Assembly: GCF_004309735.1 (NCBI RefSeq)
Contig: NZ_SIXC01000003.1
Coordinates: forward strand, 186,802 to 221,469
DNA: 34,668 nucleotides
Reading direction: 5' to 3'
Source: Desulfovibrio legallii
Lineage (GTDB): Bacteria > Desulfobacterota > Desulfovibrionia > Desulfovibrionales > Desulfovibrionaceae
The notes under the pieces were generated by a model. That model saw only the letters and a program-made list of their open reading frames with translations, searched no databases and had not been told where the DNA came from. Of the stretch, positions 8,188 to 16,371 are shown in pieces. The position numbers were made by a program, and so were the translations under genes. Every line of letters begins with the position of its first letter. Position 1 is the stretch's first letter.

Positions 8188-9012
8188 TCAGGCATTGATG
8201 CCGTCCGTGCGCTGCCACTGCCGCAGGTGTTCGTCAATATAGCGGCAGATGGCGGCGTGTTCTTCTTTGCCCGGACCGCTGATCTGCAGCGGAGGGGCAA
8301 AGCTGAAGCGTACGGGCAACCCCGGCCGGACCGGTCCAAGCTCCTTGATTTTTTTGCCCGTTCCCCAGGCGTCGGTCTTGAGCGCCAGGGGCACTACGGG
8401 CACGGCGGCTTTTTTGGCCAGTTTGATGCCGATGCTGTTGAACTGCTGGGGGGCAAAAATGCTGGAGCGGGTATGCTGGGGAAAAACAATGATAGAAATG
8501 CCCTTGCGCAGGCGCTCCAGGCCGCCTTCCAATACGGCCTTGAGGTCTTCGCGCGGGTTGGTGCGGCCCACCACAATGGGGTCGCGCGAACGCATTACCG
8601 GACCGAAAAAGGGCATGGTGGTGAGGCTTTGCTTGACCACAAAGGTCACGGGGCGGCGCGGCCGGATAATGCCGGGCAGCATAAAGGTTTCCAGCGTGCT
8701 CATGTGGTTGGCCACAAACAGGCAGGGGCCGTCCACGGCGTCAATGGCCTCCATGCCCTGAACCTCCACCGGGCAGCCCAGGCGCTCCATGAGGTCCGCT
8801 ACCCAGACGCTGGCGTAGACCCAGGCCGCGTCATCGCACAGGCCGCGGGCGGCGCGGCGGCACAGCCAGCGCACCGGGCCCAGGAACAGGCGGCTGTAAA
8901 AACTGAGGGAAGGCAGCATGCGGCTGAACAGGCCCGTGCGCAGATCTGGGCTGCGGTAGGCGTTGCCGGTAAGGAATTTGGCGCAGAGCGCCCCGTCCTC
9001 AAAGGGATTCAT
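8188..9012 (-). CDS. plsC: PlsC-like 1-acyl-glycerol-3-phosphate acyltransferase with variant motifs
   Basis: The ATG at 9012 overlaps the rarA stop (ATGA) and gives 274 aa; an earlier ATG (9060) lies inside rarA and is less likely. PlsC-family enzymes acylate lysophosphatidic acid at the inner membrane in phospholipid synthesis. Motif I reads NHMSTLE (His103 to Glu108), so the usual HX4D is HX4E. Motif III reads FPQHTRS (177-183) rather than FPEGTRS. Other landmarks fit the family: VVKQSLTTMPFFGPVMR around 125-141 and a VPVVPLAL block near 205. The HX4E form suggests a subfamily that may use a different acceptor, perhaps a lysophospholipid or another lipid. It is the last gene of a four-gene coupled chain. 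Confidence 0.85.
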   Translation of the reverse strand: MNPFEDGALCAKFLTGNAYRSPDLRTGLFSRMLPSLSFYSRLFLGPVRWLCRRAARGLCDDAAWVYASVWVADLMERLGCPVEVQGMEAIDAVDGPCLFVANHMSTLETFMLPGIIRPRRPVTFVVKQSLTTMPFFGPVMRSRDPIVVGRTNPREDLKAVLEGGLERLRKGISIIVFPQHTRSSIFAPQQFNSIGIKLAKKAAVPVVPLALKTDAWGTGKKIKELGPVRPGLPVRFSFAPPLQISGPGKEEHAAICRYIDEHLRQWQRTDGINA

Positions 9013-10241
9013 GATTGCGGATCCGTTTTTTTGCTCTGGCGAAGCAGCCTGCGCCACCATTGGCTCAGGCGCGGTTCTTCGCCGTTGTCGCGGGGCTGGT
9101 AAAAACGCCGCCCTGCCAGTTCGGGCGGCAGGTAGTCCTGCGGCACCCAGGATTCGGGAACATTGTGAGGGTATTTGTATTCCTTGCCGTACCCCCAGTC
9201 TTTTTGCAGCTGGGTGGAAGGGTTGCGCAGATGCAGGGGCACAGCCCGCGCGCCGTTGAGCTTTACCTCGCGCGCGGCATTGAGGTAGGCCGCGTAACTG
9301 GAATTGCTTTTGCGGGCCAGGGCCAGGTAGGTGACGGTTTCCGCCAGGGGGATGAAGCCTTCGGGCATGCCCACAAATTCCACGGCCTGCTGGCAGGCCA
9401 CAGCCAGGGAGAGGGCGGCGGGGTCGGCCAGGCCCACATCTTCGGAAGCGGAAAGGATGAGCCTGCGGCAGACAAAGCGCGGGTCTTCTCCCCCTTCCAG
9501 CAGGCAGGCCAGGTAGTAGAGGGCCGCGTCCACGTCGCTGCCCCGGATGGATTTGATCAGCGCCGAGGCCAGCTCATAGTGGCTGTCGCCGTCCTTGTCG
9601 TGGCGTTGCAGAATTTCGGGCAAAGCGGCCCTGACCTGCTCCAGTTCGCGGCGGTCTTCCGGCAGGACGGCCACATATTCCACCAGATTGAGCAGGGTGC
9701 GGGCGTCGCCGTGGGCTACGCCCGCCAGCAGGTCAGCCACGGGTTCGGCCAGTTCCAGGCCCAGATCCTTGGCTCCGCGCCGGGCCAGCTCCAGCATTTC
9801 CGCATGGCCCAAGGGGCGCAGGCGCAGCACATGCAGCCGCGAAAGCAACTGCCGGGTGACGCTGAAAGATGGATTTTCTGTAGTGGTGGCCAGCAGGGTC
9901 AGTTCGCCCGACTCCACCAAGGGCAGAAAAAAGTCCTGTTGCGCCTTGGAAAAACGATGCAGTTCGTCCAGCACCAGCACTTCCACGCCCGTAAGGGCGC
10001 GGCGCAAATGCTGCAAGCCGGCCTCGGGCGCGCTGAGGCGCAGGTACTTTTTCCCCGTGCCTTTGGCCAGCAGCAGGGCCAGGGTAGACTTGCCGCAGCC
10101 CGGCGGGCCGAAAAAGAGCAGACTGGGCAGGCGCTTGGCCTGCATGAGCGAACGCAGCCGCTCTCCCAGATGGCTTTGGCCCAAAAAAAGGTTCAGGTCG
10201 TCGGGGCGCAAACGTTCCGGCAAGGGCTGTTGTACGCTCAC
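9009..10241 (-). CDS. rarA: Replication-associated recombination protein A (AAA+ ATPase)
   Basis: The GTG at 10241 forms a GTGA overlap with the rsmE stop and follows GGGAGG at about 9 nt; this gives 410 aa beginning MSVQQPLPERLRP, the usual N-terminus of RarA/MgsA/WRNIP1 proteins. Walker A is GPPGCGKST (about 45-53) and Walker B is VLVLDELHRF (about 88-97). The sensor-1 region ATTTENPSF and the C-terminal tetramerisation region (HYELASALIKSIRGSD, then GSDVDAALYYLACLLEGGEDPRF) are typical. RarA acts at stalled replication forks together with clamp loader and SSB. It is coupled to rsmE before and plsC after by 4-nt overlaps. Confidence 0.95.
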   Translation of the reverse strand: MSVQQPLPERLRPDDLNLFLGQSHLGERLRSLMQAKRLPSLLFFGPPGCGKSTLALLLAKGTGKKYLRLSAPEAGLQHLRRALTGVEVLVLDELHRFSKAQQDFFLPLVESGELTLLATTTENPSFSVTRQLLSRLHVLRLRPLGHAEMLELARRGAKDLGLELAEPVADLLAGVAHGDARTLLNLVEYVAVLPEDRRELEQVRAALPEILQRHDKDGDSHYELASALIKSIRGSDVDAALYYLACLLEGGEDPRFVCRRLILSASEDVGLADPAALSLAVACQQAVEFVGMPEGFIPLAETVTYLALARKSNSSYAAYLNAAREVKLNGARAVPLHLRNPSTQLQKDWGYGKEYKYPHNVPESWVPQDYLPPELAGRRFYQPRDNGEEPRLSQWWRRLLRQSKKTDPQS

Positions 10242-10996
10242 GCGGGGCTGCCTCCCCCGGCGTCCGGGCCGCCGGGCAGTTGCGCGGCCCACCAGTGCAG
10301 GCCCAGGCAGAGGGTGGCCGCCGTTTCGCAGCGCAGCACGCGGCCGCCCAGACTTACGGCCGTAAAGCCCGCTGTGCGCAGGGCCGCAAGCTCCCGCTCT
10401 GAAAAGCCGCCTTCAGGCCCGATGACATAGACGGTGAGGCCAGGGCGTCCGGCCAGGTCGGGGGTGAGCATGGGCACGCCGTCCTGCATTTCCCAGGGCA
10501 GAATGCGGTAGTCGGCCGTTGCCGCCAGGCTGACGAGCTGGTCCACACCGCCGGTGAGGGCGCGCACATCGGGCAGCCAGGCGTTGCCGCTTTGTTTGGC
10601 CCCGGCCACCATCTGCCCCCGGCAGGTTTCCCGCGCGGCGGCGGGCAGTCGGCCCTGGCTGTGGTCGCCCTGCCACAGCCACACGCCGTGAGCGCCCAGC
10701 TCCACGGCCTTTTCCATAAAAAAGCCACGCCGCACGGCCTTGCTGAAGGCCAGGGCCATGACGGCCAAAGCCTTGGGCCGGGGCAGCGTTTCTTCTTCCA
10801 GGCGTTCCAGGCGGGCGGATTTTTTGTTCACCGCGCGCAGTACAAAGCGCCCCCGGCGGCCCTGACCGTCCAGCAAGCCGACTTCGCAGCCGGGCGTCAG
10901 GCGCAGCACCTGCGCCAGGTGACGTGCTTCCTGCCCTTCCAGGCAGACGTCGGGCCCCCAGGCTTCCGGGGGCAGATAAAAGAAAGGTCCGTTCAT
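10238..10996 (-). CDS. rsmE: 16S rRNA (uracil-1498-N3)-methyltransferase RsmE
   Basis: The protein has 252 aa, normal for RsmE, a SPOUT-class methyltransferase that uses SAM to methylate U1498 of 16S rRNA. The SAM-binding knot is seen as VIGPEGGFSE (about 191-200) and LGGRVLRCETAA (about 216-227). The N-terminal PUA-like part carries EARHLAQVLRLTPG (about 23-36). The element usually reading EQSGR is KQSGN (134-138) here, a small variation. The ATG at 10996 overlaps the stop of the unknown gene upstream (ATGA), and its stop overlaps the rarA GTG start. Confidence 0.95.
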   Translation of the reverse strand: MNGPFFYLPPEAWGPDVCLEGQEARHLAQVLRLTPGCEVGLLDGQGRRGRFVLRAVNKKSARLERLEEETLPRPKALAVMALAFSKAVRRGFFMEKAVELGAHGVWLWQGDHSQGRLPAAARETCRGQMVAGAKQSGNAWLPDVRALTGGVDQLVSLAATADYRILPWEMQDGVPMLTPDLAGRPGLTVYVIGPEGGFSERELAALRTAGFTAVSLGGRVLRCETAATLCLGLHWWAAQLPGGPDAGGGSPA

Positions 10997-12711
10997 GCGA
11001 CAGCTGTATCCTTGCCCCCACGCGCCCGCCGCACAGCCTTGAAGCCGTCCTGCAGCGCCACGAGCCGGCCGTAGTTTTTGCGTATTTCCTGACCGGCTGG
11101 GGTCAGGGAGTCTTCAGGCGGCTCGAGGTAGGTGCGTTGCAGGTAGCGGTCGCCGAGGATGCGTTCCAAGCAGTTGATGATGTCGTCCACCAGGGCGGGA
11201 AAAAAGTTGACTATTTCAAACTGGAGTTCATTGAGCAAAGCCACGGCCTCGCGCAGGGCCTGTCGGTAGGTGAGGCGGCCGCCCTTGTGGCTGCGTCGGC
11301 AGATGTCCTCCAGGATGCGCACCCGGCGAGCCTGCTGGATGTAGCTGAAGCGGGTGCGCACCTCCTGATAAAGTTCGCGCAGGTTTTCAAAGACCTCGTC
11401 GTTGTCCGGCGAGTAGAGGTAGCTGGAAAGCACCTTGCTCACGTTGGAGAAAAATTCGTCGCTGTAGCTGATCATGCGGCGTTGGTGCTTGGTCAGCCAG
11501 CTGTAGAGGAATTTGAGGCGTTTTTCATGGGTGTCGGTATTTTCTACCACTTCGGTACGTTTGTAAATGATGCGTCCCGAGTATTCGCCCCGCACGATGT
11601 CGTTGAGGCGCAGAAACATGTTGGAAGTGTCCTTGATGATGTTGAGCCCGCGCAGGGGTTCGCCCGTGAGCGGGTGCAGCACTTCCTGAGCAATGACCGA
11701 GAGGGCGCGGTCCTGGCGCACGTTGCTGGAATCAAAGCTGTGCTGGCGGTAGGTTATGCGCAGGATGACCACGCGCCGGGGCTTGTCAAGAAAAAAGCCG
11801 TCGCGGTCAATGACTTCCAGGGCCTCTTCCTGGTCCTGATCCACGGCCACCAGGGCGATTTTTTCCAGCCGGGGGTAGCGCGTGTTTTCGCCTCCGGCAA
11901 AGTAGGTGGTGAGAGTGCGGTCGGTCTGGCCCAGCACGCGGAGCAGAAAACGCTCGCCCATTTTGTGCAGTTTGCGGGCGAACAGGGCGCTGGAGGTGCG
12001 TCGTTCCGAAACAATGGGAAAGCCGTAGAGCTCCATAAGATACTGGTACACGAACATACGGTTGCGTTCGTACATGTCGTTGTCGCCGTAGGCAAACTTG
12101 CCGATGCGGATGCCAAAGCGCTTAAGTTCGCTGTCGATATCGGAAGGAAAGGAGGCAAAGATGCCCGCCAGGTGAAAGGTGTTGTCCGCGCCCCAGGCCA
12201 GCACATGGGCCCTGTCCATGCTCAGCAGATAGGGCATGAGGGCAGGGTAGGTTTCCAGCAGCGCCGTGTCGGCGGAACGGAACTGCTGGCGGAACACGTC
12301 CTGGTGGCGGCGCGGCAGGCGCGAGGCCAGGGTCAGCAGGTTTTGTTCCATGACCTGGTTTTCCAGCGGGCAGCAGGCGCCTTCGCCTTCAATGATCACC
12401 GGGTGAAGTTTGTCGAACTGAAAAATTTCGGAAAAATAGTCCAGCTGCCGGGCAAAGGCCACCAGCGCAAAGCCCGGCAGCTCTTTGTATTCAAACATAT
12501 CGTTGTCAAAGGAGGGCAGGAGCTCCCGGCTTTCAACCAGAGGGTAATTCTTGTTTTCCTGGTAGGGTTTGACCAGGCAGAAGCGGATGTGCACCGCGTC
12601 CAGAAACTGCTTGAGTTCAGGCAGTCCGCTGACGGCGACCGGGGCGGCAAGTTCGGCGGCGTCCTGCCAGGGCAGGCCGTTTTTGCTGAAAATTTCTTGC
12701 CATTTAATCAT
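10993..12711 (-). CDS. Unknown conserved-looking protein, 572 aa
   Basis: I do not recognise this gene. The frame is long, uninterrupted and has strong G/C third-position bias, so it is certainly coding. The protein is soluble, with no signal peptide or membrane span. It starts MIKWQEIFSKNGLPW (ATG 12711; a GTG at 12717 is possible). The middle is rich in charged and aromatic residues (DNDMYERNRMFVYQYLMELYGF near 220-240), and the C-terminal 170 residues are largely helical. No P-loop, metal-binding or DNA-binding motif stands out. It heads the chain leading to rsmE, rarA and plsC, with its stop overlapping the rsmE start by 4 nt. Its expression is therefore tied to RNA modification, replication repair and lipid genes, which does not reveal a role. 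Confidence 0.8.
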   Translation of the reverse strand: MIKWQEIFSKNGLPWQDAAELAAPVAVSGLPELKQFLDAVHIRFCLVKPYQENKNYPLVESRELLPSFDNDMFEYKELPGFALVAFARQLDYFSEIFQFDKLHPVIIEGEGACCPLENQVMEQNLLTLASRLPRRHQDVFRQQFRSADTALLETYPALMPYLLSMDRAHVLAWGADNTFHLAGIFASFPSDIDSELKRFGIRIGKFAYGDNDMYERNRMFVYQYLMELYGFPIVSERRTSSALFARKLHKMGERFLLRVLGQTDRTLTTYFAGGENTRYPRLEKIALVAVDQDQEEALEVIDRDGFFLDKPRRVVILRITYRQHSFDSSNVRQDRALSVIAQEVLHPLTGEPLRGLNIIKDTSNMFLRLNDIVRGEYSGRIIYKRTEVVENTDTHEKRLKFLYSWLTKHQRRMISYSDEFFSNVSKVLSSYLYSPDNDEVFENLRELYQEVRTRFSYIQQARRVRILEDICRRSHKGGRLTYRQALREAVALLNELQFEIVNFFPALVDDIINCLERILGDRYLQRTYLEPPEDSLTPAGQEIRKNYGRLVALQDGFKAVRRARGGKDTAVA

Positions 12712-12850
12712 CCGCACGCCCCATCAGAGATTTTTTTGTCTATTTAGCTTTTTTTCAGAGATATTTCCAGAGGTAAAACCGGGATAATCCGCGCCTGCGC
12801 AAATTCGGGCTTGGGCCGGGGCCGCCGCGAGGACCGACGCGAGGCGCAAA

Positions 12851-12879
12851 AGCAGTTGCGGGCTTGAGCCCGCTTTGCT
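12851..12879. promoter_or_regulatory. Inverted repeat between divergent genes
   Basis: The stem GCGGGCT, loop TG, AGCCCGC (12858-12873) is extended by AGCA and TGCT flanks. It lies in the divergent gap (12712-12939) between the unknown 572-aa gene and the GAF gene, about 65 nt before the latter. It could be an operator or an RNA hairpin in the GAF leader. I found no convincing -35/-10 pair nearby. Confidence 0.35.
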
Positions 12880-12939
12880 ACAAGAAATGCGTTCCCTTAC
12901 GCCGCCGTAGGCGCGGCCGCACCATCAACCCCACCCGCC

Positions 12940-13980
12940 ATGACCTCCAATTCTCTTGAAAGACATATACTAAGCATTGTTTGCAGCGTGTTCGACGCCT
13001 ACTCGGTGGTGCTGTTTCTGCCCGAAGAAGAAGGCGAGGCCCACCGCCTTACCGCCTTTTTCAGTCTGGGGGACAAAATCGCCGCCAATGCCACAGTGCT
13101 GCCGGGCAAAGGACTGGTGGGCTGGATAGTCCGCAACCGTCAACCCCTGCTGGTGCCCAATTTTGACCAGCGGCAGAGCAACCTTGGCTACTATGCCAGC
13201 GGGGAGGAAGGCAGCATCAAGGCCTTTATGGGCTGCCCCGTGCCCACGGGCGGCGCTCTCTGCGTGGACAGCAAGCGGCAGTATTCCTTTTCGGACAAGG
13301 ACCACAAAATTCTGCAGATGTTTGCAGAGCTCATCGCCCGCCAGCAGGGCAGCCGCGGCCGTCAGGAGCTTGCCGGAGATATTCCGCGGTATTTCGCAGA
13401 CTTGGGCGTCATTCAAGACCTGCGCTTCCGCTACAAGCGCTGGCCGCAGTTTCTGCACAACTACCTGCGCATCATGGTGGAGGCCACGGGCTTTGACTAC
13501 TGCGCTTTTGCCTCAGTGGACCAGCCGGGCGAAACGTACTGTGTGGAAAGCGAATCGGCCCGGCTGCTGCTCACCGGTGAGGAGCCGCTCATTCTGCCCA
13601 TGGGCAGCGGCATTACAGGCTGGGTTTTCCGCAACGACCAGCCCGTGGTGGCCGAAGGCGTGGAAGGCGCGCCGTCGGCCGTATTGTTCGGCAAACTGCC
13701 GGACATGCCGGATTTTCAGGCCGCCATGTGTATGCCCGTGATGGTCAACAAAAGCACCAGGGGCGTGCTCTGCCTCGCTCATACCACGCCCCGGCCCATA
13801 GACGAATCCATGCGCAGCTTTGTGCGCCAGGCTGTGGACCATCTGGCCCTGTTTCTGGAAAACCTGTATCTTAAAGTGCGCCTGCGCACCATGCTGCCCA
13901 GGGCCAGGGTGCACAGCGACGGGCCGCAGGTCTATGACCCGGATACGGCCCCCATGCCCGGAAGCAGCAAAGAATACTGA
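12940..13980 (+). CDS. Two-GAF-domain protein upstream of mreB
   Basis: The protein has 346 aa, cytoplasmic, with two GAF-type sensor modules: residues about 5-135 (GLVGWIVRNRQPLLVPNF is a typical GAF segment) and about 165-310 (GITGWVFRNDQPVVAEG, then MCMPVMVNKSTRGVLCLAH). There is no attached kinase, cyclase or HTH domain, so it may work as a small-molecule or redox sensor acting on a partner. The stop is 2 nt before the mreB start, so the pair is co-translated, which makes MreB or cell-shape control a reasonable guess. No Shine-Dalgarno sequence is seen before the ATG at 12940. Confidence 0.85.
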   Translation: MTSNSLERHILSIVCSVFDAYSVVLFLPEEEGEAHRLTAFFSLGDKIAANATVLPGKGLVGWIVRNRQPLLVPNFDQRQSNLGYYASGEEGSIKAFMGCPVPTGGALCVDSKRQYSFSDKDHKILQMFAELIARQQGSRGRQELAGDIPRYFADLGVIQDLRFRYKRWPQFLHNYLRIMVEATGFDYCAFASVDQPGETYCVESESARLLLTGEEPLILPMGSGITGWVFRNDQPVVAEGVEGAPSAVLFGKLPDMPDFQAAMCMPVMVNKSTRGVLCLAHTTPRPIDESMRSFVRQAVDHLALFLENLYLKVRLRTMLPRARVHSDGPQVYDPDTAPMPGSSKEY

Positions 13981-13982
13981 AT

Positions 13983-15005
13983 ATGTTCAGGCGACTGTTC
14001 CGCTTTCTTGCCAAAGATATCGCCATGGACCTGGGCACGGCCAACACCCTGCTCTATACCCGCGCCCAAGGCATTGTCATCAACGAGCCTTCCGTGGTGG
14101 CCATCGACACCCACAAGAATGCCGTGCTGGCTGTGGGCGCGGCCGCCAAAGACTATCTGGGCCGCACCCCCCAGCGCATCCGCGCCGTGCGCCCCATGAA
14201 GGACGGCGTCATCGCCGATTTCGACGTCACCCGCGAAATGATCGCCTACTTTGTGCGCAAGGCCATTACGGGGCTCAGGCTGGTCAAACCTTCCATGGTC
14301 ATCTGCATCCCTTCGGGCATCACCCAGGTGGAGAAGCGCGCGGTCATTGATTCGGCCTTGCTGGCCGGCGCTGCGGACGTGGCTATGGTGGAGGAGCCTA
14401 TGGCCGCCGCCATTGGCGCGGATCTGCCCGTGCACGAACCCCTGGGCAACCTGGTGCTGGACATCGGCGGCGGCACCAGCGAGGTGGCGGTCATTACCCT
14501 GGCGGGCATTGCTAACGCCCAGTCCGTGCGGGTGGCGGGCGACGCCATGAACATGGCCGTGCAGCGCTATCTGCGCGACGTCTTTCGGATGGAAGTGGGC
14601 GAAAACACGGCGGAGAACGTCAAAAAGATTCTGGGCTCGGCCCTGCCGCAGCCCAATGCCCCCGTGCTGGAGGTTTCCGGCAAGGATCTGGTCTGCGGCG
14701 CGCCCCGCGTGGTGCAGATCACCGAAGGGCACATCCGTGAGGCCCTGCGCGAGCCTGTGCAGGCCATTCTGGGCGCGGTGCTGCGCGCTCTTGAAAAAAC
14801 CCCGCCGGAACTGGCGGCGGACATCTACCGCAACGGCATGCTCATGGCCGGGGGAGGCTCTTTACTTAAGGGACTGGACCAGTACATTGCCCAGGAAACG
14901 CGGCTCAAGGTCTTTGTGGACAAAGACCCTCTGACCACGGTGCTGCGCGGCACGGCCCGCGCCATGCTGGACCGGCAGGCTTACCACGCCGTTTTCATCA
15001 ACTGA
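13983..15005 (+). CDS. mreB: Rod-shape-determining protein MreB
   Basis: The protein has 340 aa, the usual MreB length. MreB is a bacterial actin that polymerises on ATP under the inner membrane and guides the elongasome. Phosphate-1 is MDLGTANTLLY (about 15-25), phosphate-2 is VLDIGGGTSEVAV (about 159-171), and the adenosine motif MLMAGGGSLLKGLDQYI lies at about 287-303. The N-terminus FRRLFRFL resembles an amphipathic membrane-binding helix. It is preceded by the GAF gene (2 nt) and followed by an inositol-phosphatase-family gene (14 nt). No mreC or mreD is present, so this may be one of several MreB copies in the genome. Confidence 0.96.
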   Translation: MFRRLFRFLAKDIAMDLGTANTLLYTRAQGIVINEPSVVAIDTHKNAVLAVGAAAKDYLGRTPQRIRAVRPMKDGVIADFDVTREMIAYFVRKAITGLRLVKPSMVICIPSGITQVEKRAVIDSALLAGAADVAMVEEPMAAAIGADLPVHEPLGNLVLDIGGGTSEVAVITLAGIANAQSVRVAGDAMNMAVQRYLRDVFRMEVGENTAENVKKILGSALPQPNAPVLEVSGKDLVCGAPRVVQITEGHIREALREPVQAILGAVLRALEKTPPELAADIYRNGMLMAGGGSLLKGLDQYIAQETRLKVFVDKDPLTTVLRGTARAMLDRQAYHAVFIN

Positions 15006-15019
15006 AAGGATAGTGCAGC

Positions 15020-15811
15020 ATGAAGGCTTGGACGTCCCTGTGGCGGGACTGCGTGGAAATTGTGCGCCAAAGCGGCGGCATTGTGCGCGAACACTGGTCC
15101 AGGCCCAGCGAGGTGCGCCACAAGGGCCGCATTGATCTGGTCACCCAGACGGACCTGGCCGTGGAGGCTTTTCTTAAGGAGCGTCTGGGGGCATTATTGC
15201 CCGAAGCCGCCTTTCTGGCGGAGGAGAGCAGCCGTGCGGACGCCGAGCCCACGGGGCTGTGCTGGATCATCGACCCCGTGGACGGCACCACCAATTTTGT
15301 GCACCGCATCCCGCAGGTGGGCACCTCCGTAGCTCTGTGGCATGAAGGGCGGGCAGAGCTGGGCGTGGTCAACGTGCCCATGCTGGACCAGTGCTTTTAC
15401 GCGGCGCGTGGTGAAGGGGCCTTTTGCAACGAGGCGCCCATTGCCGTGAGCCGGGCGGCCGCCCTTGCCGACGCCCTGGTGGGCACGGGTTTCCCGTACG
15501 ATTTTACAGACCGGCTTGACCGTGTGCTGGACCGTCTGCAGCTGGCGCTGCCCCGCACCCAGGGGCTGCGCCGCATGGGGGCGGCCTCGGTGGATCTGGC
15601 CTATGTGGCCTGCGGCAAGCTGGACATTTTTTATGAAGAGGGCCTCAAGCCCTGGGATTTTGCCGCCGGCGTCCTGCTGGTGGAAGAGGCGGGCGGACGG
15701 GTCAGCAACCTGACCGGCGCGCCCCTGCGTTTTGGGCAGACCGTGCTGGCCAGCAACGGCCTGCTCCACGCGCAGGCCGTGGATCTGCTGGGCCCCACCA
15801 GCGAGGATTGA
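15020..15811 (+). CDS. suhB: Inositol monophosphatase family protein (SuhB-like)
   Basis: The protein has 263 aa, normal for the family of Mg-dependent, Li-sensitive phosphatases. The metal-binding residues are all in place: E68/E69 (AEESS), D85-P-V-D88-G-T-T (motif A), and PWD at 211-213 (motif B). The substrate could be myo-inositol-1-phosphate or another sugar phosphate; family members also include CysQ-type nucleotidases, and the sequence alone does not separate these with certainty. AAAGGA precedes the ATG by about 9 nt. It probably shares a transcript with mreB. Its stop lies 17 nt from the end of the opposing Nudix-like gene. Confidence 0.93.
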   Translation: MKAWTSLWRDCVEIVRQSGGIVREHWSRPSEVRHKGRIDLVTQTDLAVEAFLKERLGALLPEAAFLAEESSRADAEPTGLCWIIDPVDGTTNFVHRIPQVGTSVALWHEGRAELGVVNVPMLDQCFYAARGEGAFCNEAPIAVSRAAALADALVGTGFPYDFTDRLDRVLDRLQLALPRTQGLRRMGAASVDLAYVACGKLDIFYEEGLKPWDFAAGVLLVEEAGGRVSNLTGAPLRFGQTVLASNGLLHAQAVDLLGPTSED

Positions 15812-15828
15812 CAACCCGGCGACGCGGT

Positions 15829-16371
15829 TCAGCGCGGACGCACGTATCCGGCCTGCACAGCCCCGCGCAACAGTGGGGTGAGCAGCTCGCCGAAGTGCGC
15901 GGCCATGCCCCGCAGTTCGTCGTAGTCCGCCAGAAGGTGGCGCTCGGCGTCTTTGCCCCTGGCCAGTGCCTGGGAGAGCGGCAGCCGCGCTTCAAAAAAA
16001 GCTACAAAGGCGTTGCGGCTTTCCGTGCAGGGCGCAGCCATGCCCAAGGGCAGTACGCGGCAGGCGGGGTCCAGCCCGTCTGCACGCAGCAGGTCGCGGG
16101 CGCAGTCCTCAAAGGCCTGCCCGGCAGGCACCCGCGCGTAGGCCGAAAAGCCCCAGCCCAGTTCCGGCCAAAAGGTCAGCAAGGCGCGGCTGTTTTTATC
16201 CCGCAGCAGCAGGGCCACGGCCCGGTGGGGCAGGCCCTGGCGCAGCACGCTGGCCGCGTGCAGCAGGCAGACGGGGGTATTGCTTTTGTCCACCACCTCC
16301 AGCAGGAGGCGGCTGGGCGAGTGCTGGAAGGCGTAGGGGGAGGATATGCTTACACGGCCTGCGGGCGACAT
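15829..16371 (-). CDS. Nudix-fold protein with degenerate Nudix box
   Basis: With the start at 16371 (AGGA nearby) the protein has 180 aa. The region LLEVVDKSNTPVCLLHAASV, then GLPHRAVALLLRDKNSRALL (residues about 22-66) matches the beginning of IPP-isomerase/YfcD-like Nudix domains. The Nudix box itself (about 76-100) is eroded: the GE glutamate is Gln (PAGQ), and REUXEE is replaced by RDLLRA, so the metal-binding glutamates are missing. The protein may therefore be catalytically inactive or use other residues. The start overlaps the opposing rimI start by 26 nt, so the two are divergently transcribed from overlapping leaders. It converges with the inositol-phosphatase gene. Confidence 0.7.
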   Translation of the reverse strand: MSPAGRVSISSPYAFQHSPSRLLLEVVDKSNTPVCLLHAASVLRQGLPHRAVALLLRDKNSRALLTFWPELGWGFSAYARVPAGQAFEDCARDLLRADGLDPACRVLPLGMAAPCTESRNAFVAFFEARLPLSQALARGKDAERHLLADYDELRGMAAHFGELLTPLLRGAVQAGYVRPR

